From: Anas platyrhynchos
Taxonomy: Eukaryota; Chordata; Aves; Anseriformes; Anatidae
Reading direction: 5' to 3'
DNA length: 64,000 nt
NCBI RefSeq assembly: GCF_047663525.1
Contig: NC_092613.1
Coordinates: forward strand, 4,055,501-4,119,500
Shown piece by piece: positions 37,458-50,954 of this stretch; the stretch's first letter is position 1; the number at the start of each line of letters is the position of its first letter. The notes beneath the pieces were generated by a model. It had not been told where the DNA came from. It searched no databases and worked only from the letters and a program-made list of their open reading frames with translations. Made by a program: the position numbers and the translations under genes.

Positions 37458-37837
37458 CTACGCAAACGGCGCAAAGCCGCCGGGCGGGGGAGGCGGGAGG
37501 CGGCGGCCGCCCCCTGGCGCTTCGCCGCGCGGCCGCTACGCAAACGGCGCAGCTCGGCTTCCAGAATCGCTTCTCCCCCCCTCCCCTCCTCAGGCACCGC
37601 CACCACGCCTCCGCCTCGCCACCGGCCCTTTACGCCAGCGGCGCGGCGCGGCCCTTCGAGAATAAGGCGGCGGCTCCTAAACCCTATGGGGAAGCCCGGG
37701 CGGTTACGCAAAAAGCGGAGGCAAGGAGCCGGCCCCCGGCGCACATGGCTCCGCTTTGACAGCGGCCCTACGCAAAGCGCGCAGACGCCGGGCGGTGAAT
37801 AGCAGACTTACGCAAGGGCGGCTTACGCCAGCGGCGG
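37458..37837. repeat. Cluster of seven (C/T)TACGC(A/C)A motifs at NUDT3 promoter
   Basis: Copies at 37458 (CTACGCAAACGGCG), 37536 (CTACGCAAACGGCG), 37629 (TTTACGCCAGCGGCG), 37704 (TTACGCAAAAAGCGG), 37768 (CTACGCAAAGCGCG), 37807 (CTTACGCAAGGGCGG) and 37822 (CTTACGCCAGCGGCGG). All are in the same orientation and most have a following GCGG/GGCG box. The core TTACGCAA resembles C/EBP or PAR-bZIP sites. Confidence 0.85.
37506..37520 (-). promoter_or_regulatory. CTCF-like site
   Basis: The minus strand reads GCGCCAGGGGGCGGC, a close match to the CTCF core CCAGGGGGCGC. It lies between the first two TACGCAA motifs. Binding is inferred. Confidence 0.45.
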
Positions 37838-37860
37838 AGGGCGGGCGGGCGGGCGGGCGG

Positions 37861-39490
37861 GGGGCCGCGAACAAAGGGCAGGGCCGGGGGGGGGGGGGGC
37901 GGTAAAAACCCACCGGGGGGGGGCCGGGAGGAGACCCCTGGGGCTGGGGGGGGCTGCACAGCCCCGGCTCCCCGGGCGGCAGCTCAGGCCCTGGGGAGCC
38001 CTACAGGGGCTCCTTGGGGGGGCCGGGAGGGAGGGGAGTGCTTTGGGGTGCCCCCAGGTCGGGGGGCTGCTCTCAGCAAAAAAGAGGGGTTTGGGGCTTT
38101 GGAGTGCTGTGATTTGGGGGTTTTCTTGGGTAAAAGAGGGCAGGCAGCACCCCGCTGAGGCAGGGTCTGAGACCCCCGACCACTGAGATGCTCCGAGGGT
38201 GAGGCCGGGAGCTGTTTGCCCCCTGCTCCGGTCACAGAGCTCCAGCTGGATAAAGCAGGGCAGGAGGTGGGGAAGATATCACAAAAGACAATATTTCTGT
38301 TAGGGCACAGCCTTTAGGCTAATGCTCTTCACCCCAGAACAAAATTATACACATTTACATGGATCTTCTCTCCAAAGGCTCTTTTTAAAAAATGAGTAAA
38401 AGATCCAGCTCTCCGTACCCATTGCTCAAGTACTCCACGTGAGTTGAAATAGTTGCTTAATTTCACAGAAAGCTGGGCGTTTTGCTGGGCACACCGCTTC
38501 CCAAATAGCAGCACCACTGTAAAGGCACAGGAACACACATCAACATTACCACAACGCAAAACAGCTTGGAAAAGCCCCGGCGGATCTGGACAACCTAGAA
38601 GCTCAGACATCACTGTCAAGCTGAAGGAGCTCCTTTAATGTGTATTTGCATGAAGAATTCATCTCATGAAGCGCGTCCTGCCTAAATCCAGTCATCTTGT
38701 AGCTAAATCACAGCCTACAAACTTCAGCAGTTAATTACAACAAAGACTCGAAGCACCTCATCTCCCCGTACAGCTCCAACCTCCTCAGAGCTCCCATTAA
38801 AAGGCTAATTCCATGCCCACCACTTCCCTCACCCCCCAAATTAGGGCTATGATCAATCCCTTTCCCAGTGGGCTGTCTCACACCTCTGTGACATTAAGGC
38901 TGCCCTACACCACCCGATCGGTGAGGCTGCAGAAAACCATTCCCCACAAGCCCCATCCCATTCCCAGTTTGCGGCTGACACCTACTGGCCGGCCCCATAC
39001 TGCAGGGGACCCGTCCCAGCCCCGCTCAGCTCCAGCCAGCAGATGCTGGCACAACTCCCTCATTAAGCCTCGGTTAATTAACCCCGTGATTTCAGAACGA
39101 GGATAGAGGGAACGCTGACTTGCCTGCATTGTTGGTGCTCAGTTCACAGAGGACCTTGGGCCAACCCCGCTGCACTTGGTGAATTTTCTGTCTACGAAAC
39201 AGAATTGTCTCTCTGCGGATTTCCTAGGAACGAATTTCTTCCTGGGCAGAGCAGACAAACTGCCTGCTGCTGCCCTGAGCCACAGCTCCTCATTCCTCCC
39301 TAAGGATCACCCTTACACACTAGCAAACCTTCCCTCAGTAGTCACCAAACCTAGGAACTTCCCTCCTGTAACCTGTTTTCTAACCAGGAGGCACTGCAGC
39401 ATGGGTACGGCACGCCAAGCGTCTGAGTCACCCCCTGCTATGTGAGCTCCGGGCTCAGGCACTCCAATAAAACACGCGGATGGAAGCCAG
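37861..39490. other. Spacer between NUDT3 promoter and RPS10 3' end
   Basis: GC-rich near NUDT3, with GGGCGG repeats at 37838-37862 and G runs at 37889-37899, then moderate GC. No gene is recognised. This is the interval a read-through RPS10 transcript would cross. Confidence 0.6.
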
Positions 39491-39507
39491 GTGGCATTTT
39501 CACCTAT

Positions 39508-39513
39508 TTTATT
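39508..39513 (-). terminator. RPS10: RPS10 poly(A) signal
   Basis: AATAAA on the minus strand about 26 nt after the TAG, giving the very short 3'UTR typical of ribosomal protein mRNAs. Confidence 0.85.
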
Positions 39514-39538
39514 ATACACAAAACATGAGCAGGAACTT

Positions 39539-43857
<4,319 letters not shown>

Positions 43858-44496
43858 CTAAACACGAAACAGGCAGGGAGTAAACACTGATGATGTAAAA
43901 TAAACACGTTCAGGTGACACATGTCTACCAGAAGTGATACAATAACCATAGTGGTGCTTTGCATGAAAAGCCTAACGCTTTTAAAAAGAAAAAGGTTGTC
44001 TCTTAAATGCCTTTTTGAACTAAAATTCAGCATGCGAGCTCCTCAGCACCCCGAACTTGGGCTTTTTAATTCTAAAATGGATTTCTAACATTAAAATGTA
44101 GCTTCACGTTAAAGACTACATGTCAGCTACCTGCTGTCAGAGGGAAACAGGGACAGAGGCCGGTGGGGCACAGCTCTCCCCCTCAGCCCCGGGCTGCCCA
44201 CCTCGCCCCGACCCCACCGGAACGGCCCCGAGCGCCCCAAACACCCCCGGGCGCTGCACCCCCGGCCTCGGGGCCCGCCTCGGCCTCCCGGAGCGCGCCT
44301 CCGGGGCCTACCCGCGGCCTCCCGCCCCCGGGCCCTCCCATCCCGCAAAATCGGGCCCCCAGCGCGCCCCATCCCGGCGATTTCCCCTCGGCAGGGCCGG
44401 GCCTCGTCCCCCCATCACCGCCCGGGGGCTGCCCCGCGGCGCCGCCCCGGGATGGCTCCGATGCGGGCCCGATGCGGCCCCGGAGCGCGGCCTCAC
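43858..44496 (-). other. RPS10 intron 1
   Basis: 639 bp linking the TOP exon to the ATG exon. Its 5' half is CpG-rich and its 3' half AT-richer. Nothing else is recognised. Confidence 0.8.
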
Positions 44497-44530
44497 CGTG
44501 GCGGCGGCGGCGGGGCCCGGACCGGAAAAG
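44497..44530 (-). other. RPS10: RPS10 exon 1 (5'UTR) with TOP start
   Basis: The minus strand begins CTTTTCCGGTCC, a 5' terminal oligopyrimidine motif, and ends CGCCACG before the donor GTGAGG at 44496. The exon is about 34 nt, wholly non-coding. TOP motifs put ribosomal protein mRNAs under mTOR/LARP1 translational control. The exact TSS could be 1-3 nt further upstream. Confidence 0.8.
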
Positions 44531-44565
44531 GAGGGCGCGTGCGCGGAGCGGCCGCTTCCGGCCTC
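44531..44565 (-). promoter_or_regulatory. RPS10: RPS10 core promoter (NRF1-like and ETS-like sites)
   Basis: Just upstream of the TOP start the minus strand carries CGCGCACGCGC (NRF1 consensus) and CCGGAAG (ETS/GABP consensus, plus 44555-44561), within a CpG island running about 44150-44640. No TATA box, as usual for ribosomal protein genes. Confidence 0.7.
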
Positions 44566-44871
44566 CCGAAGGCCCCCTCCTGGAGGAACGAGGGCCGGGG
44601 GAGCGGAGGTGTCCGCGGCGCTGCCTGAGTGCAATGGGAAAGCCCCCAGAATGGGGGGTGCCCCGCGCGGTGCCTGATTGGAAATGTCCCTTGGGGCGTC
44701 GCTGCCCCGCCCGGTGTCACCTCCCCCCCCCCCAAGGTGTCCGTCAGACATTTGGGGGCGACAGTAAAAAAGCACGGGGAGAGCCTGGGGCCGGGCCAGG
44801 TGCTCGGAGATGGCCTCCATCACCTCCTCTGCCACCTGCCTCCGTCATGGAGGAGCTGCCCCTGTGCATGG

Positions 44872-45320
44872 CAGCGCCTCACCCCTCAGTGCCTCACCCC
44901 ACAGCGCCTCGTCCCTCAGTGCCTCACCCTACAGTGTCTCACCTCACAGTGCCTCAGCCCCCAGCCCCTCGTCCCCCAGCCTCTTGTCCCCCAGCCCCTC
45001 ATCCATCAGCCCCCTCTCCCTCATCTCCTTGTCCCCCAGTCCCTCACCATCCAGCCCCTCGTCCATCAGCCCCTCATCCACCAGCCCCATTGTCCCTCAT
45101 CGCTTCATCTCTCATCGCTTCGTCCCCAAGCCCTTCATCCTCCAGCCCCTTGTCCCTTAGCTCCTTGTACCCCCAGCCCCTTGTCCCCCAGTGCCTCGCC
45201 CCTCATCGTCTCGTCTCCCAGCCCCTCAGCCCCTCGCCCCACAGCCCCTCACCCCCCAGCCCCTCAGCCCCTCAGCCCCTGTTCCCTCAGCCCCTATGCC
45301 CCCCAGCCCCTCAGCCCACA
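44872..45320. repeat. 15-bp minisatellite (GCCCCTCRTCCCCCA)n
   Basis: Roughly thirty imperfect 15-bp units. Because 15 is a multiple of three and units lack stops, all three plus-strand frames stay open for hundreds of codons, producing Ser/Pro-rich shadow ORFs. Confidence 0.93.
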
Positions 45321-46319
45321 GCTCCGCCAGCACCAGGGCAGCCCCGACAGCTCCCACACGTGCCCAGCAGCAATGGGATTTGCAGTGCCAGTGCCTGGGA
45401 TCATCCTCCACGGATTAGGGTTTGAGGCCAGGCTCGCTCTCGCCCCTGCCCGTACTCCCCAGGCTGGTGAGGGCACGGCACGAGGGGCCAGCGGGAGGAC
45501 GCCCATGGGGCTGAGCCAGGCAGGGGGGGCTTGGGCAGGGCTCCGAGCACGGCCTCTGTTTGTTGAGGCTGAAACATTCATCATGGGAGGCTCCCGCAGC
45601 CTTCTGCAGGTGCCCGGGGGCAGCCTCATGGTGAGGAGGAGCAGATCCACCACCACCATGTCTGCTTTTCTTGGGGACACACTATATGGGGACGTTTGTG
45701 GTGGGGCTCTGGCATCCCTGCCTCCACCACGGCCCCTCAATGAGAGGCCCAGAGCCCTGGGGCTCAGTGCTTCTCGTGGGCTGCAGCCCCCGCTGCCACC
45801 AGCCCTGCCCTCGGGGAAGGGCTGGAGGTGAGGAGGAGGTGGCAGCGCCCTTTGGAGCCGGGCTGTAAAGCCCTGGCTGGGATCCCGGGGGAGCAGGATG
45901 GACGTGTAGGTGTGGGGAGACCGCAGGACACACACCCAGCGCTGCAGGCACTGCTCCCACTCTCATCTTCCTCCAGCCCAGCTCCATGCCCTAAATGCTG
46001 CCTGTTTGCCCCCAAAAATGCCACGGCCATGTGTCAGCGGGGTGCTCCCCATCCACCCCATGTGGTCTGGGGGCTGCCTGTGGTTCCCATATCCACAGTC
46101 CCCAGGGGGAGATGTGGTGGCTCGGGGCTGCCCTCTCTGCACAGGGAGAGGAGAGCGGGGAAAAAGGGCTGCAGAGCGAAAGGGTTCAGGGGAAGGAAGG
46201 AGCGTGGGGGGGACACAGCCCGCAGGGAGGCCAGGAACCCCCCCGCAGCCTCCTGGGCTTATTCCTCGCCGCTCCTGCGGTAGCGTTGTCACCTTGTGCC
46301 GCGAAGGAGTCATTACGGG

Positions 46320-46550
46320 AGCCGTGGCGGCGATTGGCTGGCTAAAAATGCCTCGGTAATCTCCGTGCTGATCTTTACCCCCCTCCTCCCCATCTGCCGT
46401 GACCTTCCTCCCAATGTGCAGATCCAGCCCGAGCGAGACGGAGCTGACGGCTTCCCCGCCAGCGCCCCGGCCGCCCCCGCTGCCCCCCGGCCTCCGCGGC
46501 CCCCCGGCCGCCCCGCGCCCTCCCCTGCTCCCCGCAGCCGCTCGCCCAAG
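46320..46550 (+). promoter_or_regulatory. Candidate upstream PACSIN1 promoter / first exon
   Basis: A CCAAT box in inverse orientation (GCGATTGGCTGG) is followed by CTAAAAATGC, then a CpG-dense stretch ending CTCGCCCAAG before a GTACCG donor at 46551. It resembles a TSS plus non-coding exon but has no homology support. Confidence 0.3.
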
Positions 46551-48979
46551 GTACCGGCACGCGTCCCCGGGGCTCCCAGCGCGGTACGGAGCCCACCCGG
46601 CCCCCGGGAGGTTGGCGGCGGTGGCAGGGGGCTCGCGGAGGGTGGTGGTGGCAGTGGTGGCCCCGGGAAGCAGACGGGATGCTGGGGTTCAGCACATCCC
46701 CGCGTGCCGCGATGGTGCTGCCACCCCGGGAGCCCCTGCATGGTCCCCAAGCAGGGGAGGGGGATATATTTTGGAGTAGCAGCTCGCTGCCCCTTGTTTT
46801 AAGCAATTTCCAAACTAATCTGGGATTGGGGCTTGCTTTCTGTCATGGGTTCACCCCCAAAGTCTGGGCTTGCCAGCTTTTTTGGGTCACAATGAGGGTG
46901 CCTCAGGTCTGGGCTCAGCCTCCTGAACCTCCTGGGGAGCTGCTGACGGGTGGGAAACAGCAGCGGGGGTCTCGCTGGGGGGGGGGGCAGGGGCTCTGCA
47001 GCATCTTGGGGCTCGGAGGACATGGGGCCAGCACTGCTGCACGTCCCCACCCTCGCGCGCCCTGCTCCGTGCGTTACGCAAAAGCTGCATCACCTCCATA
47101 GCCCACACGGCCCTGCTGGCCCCCAGGGGAACCTGGGGGGCTGCGGGGGGATCTTGGGGGTTGTGGGGAGATCCTGGGGCTGTGGGGAGGATCCTGGGGG
47201 GCTGCTGGCCCCAGGGATGGCCGTGCTCACCCCACCAGGCTGGGGGCTGGCACCGCGGGTGGCTCAGTCGCTGTGCCGCCGGGGGCCCACGGGTCAGCCC
47301 GCACCAGGAGCGGGGTCCCTCCGGCTCCCCGTGAATGCACAGAAGAGGGCTGGGAGCCAAAAAGCCGCCCCGAACAGCCTGTGATTGTCAGGGCTGTCAG
47401 TGCTGAGCAAGCGACCGCTTGTGCTCGCCTCCCCCCTGCCTCCTCGGTATGCGCTTGGCATCCCCCTACCCGCCTGGGGAGAAACGCGGGATCCTGCCCT
47501 CGGCCCTGGGAGCGGGCTGGGTTCGAAGGAACCCATTTTATCTCCTTGTTTCTGCCCCTTTGGGGGAGCAAGGACAGGAACACCCCGAGGAGATGGAGGG
47601 GGAAGGCCAAACCTCACAGGGCAGAGCCGGGGAGGCTGCGGTGACCGTGGCAGCCCCCAGGGAGAAGCGATCTCCCGGCCCCTCGCGCCCACTGGGGAGA
47701 GCTCGCCCCGCCGAGCTGCCCGCGTCTCCTCCTCGTCGTTCTTCCACCTGCCTCAGAAATGGCCAAGCGAGCGCTTCGCTAAACGGATTAGGGCTGCGCC
47801 TCCCCCCGCAACCCCCCCGAGCTGCTCCCACATCCCTCAGCCCCAGCCATAAAACTCGGGGCAAGGCGGCTGCTGCGGCATGGGGCGTCCCCAAGCTCGG
47901 GGGGCACGGTGACCCCGCACTGCTGCGTGCAGCAGATCAGCAGCGCACAGCAGAGGCGTGAGGAGAAGCCAGGAAATCAGCCCTTACCCCAGGGATGGTT
48001 TTGGTTAGCGGCCCTGCTGGTGGCATCGTTGGGCTGTGTCCCCATGCCCTCCTCGGCTCGCACGGGGACACGAGCTGGAAAAGAGAGAGGAGAGGCTCGG
48101 GAAGATTAGAAACACCAAGGGGAATCGATCAGCTGCTGGTGACAGCGCTGAGCCTGTCCTGGGGTGCCTGCAGCGGTGTCCCCAGGCCCGGCCCCATCCC
48201 CTCCTGGGGTTTTGCCTCTCCCCGCGGTGCCAGGCTGCGTTTACCTAAAAGGATCAGGGCAAACGAGGCTGGGCAGCCCGCAGGCATCGCCTCATCACGT
48301 GCATGAAGGCAGGGCGAGGAAGGGATGGTGCTGGGAGCAGCAGCACAGGAGGAAGGTGCCAGCACCAGGGTCACGCGCCGCAGCCAGCCACAGCCCAATT
48401 TTGGCTCCCTGCGGGCCGCACCTCACTGGGACCCCCCCGTCCCCCGGTGCTGCTGCTCCTCCTCGGCTGTGCCGGGCAGTGTGTGGGCACCCTGGGGTGG
48501 GAGCGGTGCTGGGACGGAGCTGGGCTCTTCCCCTGCTGCTTGGCAGGAGCGGGGACACCTCGCTGACAGCTCTGCCCCACGGACAGACTTTGTCCCCGGC
48601 GGGGCAGCCACCGGGGCTGGGATTTGTGCAACAGCAGGGCAAACAGCGAGCCCTGCCGTGCTTTTGTAGGGGAGCCTTGGAGCAGGGAGCTTCCCTATGG
48701 GGCCGAGCAGCAGGGGAAGGAGGCAGCGGCCCCGACCTCGCCATGGGCTTTATGGCCGCGCTCCCCCCGGCCGCTGCCCGCACCCAGCTCGGCACAGCGA
48801 GGCGTTTTCCCAGGAAAAATGGAGCCTTTATGTCCCCAACACGGCCCCTGCCCCGGATGGGGCTCGGAGGGTGCCTTCGGGGCTGGGTATCTGCAGACAA
48901 AAAGGGGATTGTGTCGCTGCGAGACGGGTTTCTGGCAGCACCTGCCCCGCGCCGGAGCTCTCCACAATGGCTCGCTTTT

Positions 48980-49037
48980 CTGCGTAATTGCTGCAGAGGG
49001 GCCAATTATCCTCCGCCGCTAATTACAGATGCAAAAT
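48980..49037. promoter_or_regulatory. AT-rich island with homeobox/POU-like motifs
   Basis: Within very GC-rich DNA, GTAATTGC, CCAATTA, CTAATTACAG and GATGCAAAATAG occur within about 55 bp. Such clusters are typical of neural enhancers. Function not shown. Confidence 0.3.
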
Positions 49038-50785
49038 AGCCCTGCGCTCGCATTCTTCCAGCGAGTCGGGGGGCTCCTGGGACCAGCAGCACATCTGTGG
49101 TGGGGGCGAGCCCTGGGCACGGGGGCACCCACACCACCTCCTGCCCCCTGCACCCGGTGGGAAGGGCAGGGGAGGGCTTGGGACGTGAGGGGAGGCAGAC
49201 AGGAGGATGCAGTGCTCGAAAATCCCCCCTTCGTGCTGCAAAGGCTGGCATTCACGCCCCAAAAAAGCATTTATCTCCTCCCCTGCAGAGCCGCAGTGCT
49301 GCCTGCAGGGCATCCCCGGCCCCACAGGGACCCCGCTCGCCCTGGGGCTGCCCGGGCAGGCTGCTGGCAGCACGGCCGGGGATGATTTGCTCCTCGGTTC
49401 ACCACGGCGCTCGAAGAATCGTAACTCCAGAGTGCCAAACGGCCCGATAAATCAAGGCTCATTTCCTGCCAATATTGGCCGCCGCTTCCCACGAGGAAAC
49501 TCCTTTTATCGAGGGGGAAAGGAGAGGTTGTGGGAAATAGGAACCGCCGGGAGGGCGAGCGCCAGGAGGAGTTTGTTGTGGTTTTTGGTGAAGGAGCCAA
49601 AATCGGTGAGGGGCTGCGCACATGGGAATCCCCCAGGCACCGAGGTGCCCCCATCACCAGCTCTCCTGGGGCTGGCTCTGCCTTCTCCCGGTGCTGCAGC
49701 CCTACAACACTCTGAGGCCCTTTTTGGCCAGCTGTGAGGCGGGGAGACACACTCGGCTGGCACGCAGGAGCATGGCGAGCCCCACGGAGCTTCATTAAGG
49801 ATGGAAGCGCTCGTTAGGGGAAAGCTGAGCCGGGCTGAGCCTCACGGGACCGGGTCGCATTCTGCGGGCAACCCGATCCGGGCAGACGCAGCCCCAGCCA
49901 GCCTCGTTACTGCAGCTCCTGCGGGCGGTTTCGGTTACTCGGCTCGACCCGCTCGTCTCCTGCTGGCTTTTAATTTCCCTGACATCACCCGCGAGCTGGG
50001 GGGAAACGCAGGCGCGGGGAGCTGGAGAGCCCCTCGGCACCCCAACCATGATGGGCACCCAGCCTCCCGGGGACGTGGCACCCCGTGATAAGAGCCCGGG
50101 CACAAGCTGTAGGGTCTGGGAGGAGGCAGGACCCCGGAGCAGCACCCTGTGGGGCACAGAGCCCCCTTCACTGTTCCTGTCTCTGGTGCCAGCCCCTTCC
50201 CAGCTGGCGCAGTTGGTGCGGGGGCGGCACCGGCTGCCTCTCCCAAGGCGTTTTGGGGTTTTGTTTCTGCAGGAGCTCAGCCCTGGAGCCCTCCCTGCAG
50301 GGCCAGGGGGAGGAGAGGAGGCAGCGCCCTGCTCCATCCCATCCTGCCCCCTCTGCACGGGGCACAAGGACCCCAAGGGGCAGTGGGGCGAGGATGCCCT
50401 TGGGCTCCCCACTCAGCTCCCCCAAAACCGCAGCGCAGCCTAAGGGGGTAAAGGAGCCTGGCCCTGGCCCTACCGGCGCCCCACGGTGACAGCACCCAGC
50501 ACGAGCTGGTGGCACCCTACTACAGCCTCCCACAGCACCCCAGGGGCACCCCACTCCGCAGGGCACCCCAGAAAGCGGGTGCTGAGCACCCCCAGCCCCC
50601 CGGGAGGCTCCCGCAGCGTTGCAGCACCCCGGGGGGCGCACAGAAAGGCGCGGCGAGCGCCCACCCTGCTGCTACCCGCTGCAAGGGGGTGGCCAACAGC
50701 CCAAGGTGTTTTCATGCTGGGGGGGTGTCCACTGCCCCCCCCGGGATGATTTTTGCAACCTTTGCAAGCAGCGGCTCCATCCCTG

Positions 50786-50954
50786 GTTGTCTTGACAACG
50801 GGAGGCTGCAGGCTGGGCGCGCTCCCGCGGCCGCACGCCGCCGCTGCCCGGCTGGTGCTGAGCGCGGCACAGCGCAACGCAGCGTGCCCGTCCCAGCCAG
50901 CTCCCCCCCAAAAAAACCCCCCGGACCCTCGCAGCCCCCCCCTGCCCGGCCCAG
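50786..50954 (+). promoter_or_regulatory. PACSIN1: Candidate PACSIN1 promoter and non-coding exon 1
   Basis: A perfect palindromic X-box, GTTGTC-TT-GACAAC (50786-50799), the RFX consensus architecture, is followed by a CpG-rich stretch ending GGCCCAG before a strong donor GTAAGC (50955). PACSIN1 needs a 5' non-coding exon upstream of the acceptor at 57054, and this is the best local candidate. Neuronal RFX use is an inference. Confidence 0.4.

Larger units (their letters stand above)
36950..37860 (-). promoter_or_regulatory. NUDT3: NUDT3 CpG-island promoter
   Basis: CpG-dense sequence around NUDT3 exon 1. A YY1-type element, AAGATGGCG on the minus strand (plus CGCCATCTT at 37441-37449), usually sits within about 20 nt downstream of a TATA-less TSS, so transcription probably begins near 37450-37475 and the 5'UTR is about 330-350 nt. 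A CTCF-like site and seven TACGCAA-type motifs lie in and upstream of this region. Confidence 0.75.
45321..50780. other. RPS10-PACSIN1 interval, GC-rich, no protein gene recognised
   Basis: Non-coding GC-rich DNA upstream of PACSIN1. It holds a candidate promoter/first exon (46320-46550) and an AT-rich island with homeobox-type motifs (48980-49037). Open frames here are short or compositional. Confidence 0.6.

Noticed and set aside
36542-37759. Plus-strand 405-codon frame antisense to NUDT3 exon 1
   Set aside because: CpG-island composition keeps the frame open; no domain, and the true gene is on the other strand.
44163-45831. Two overlapping plus-strand open frames of about 400 codons upstream of RPS10
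   Set aside because: They run through a 15-bp minisatellite and a CpG island, are Ser/Pro repeats, overlap each other in different frames and match no family.
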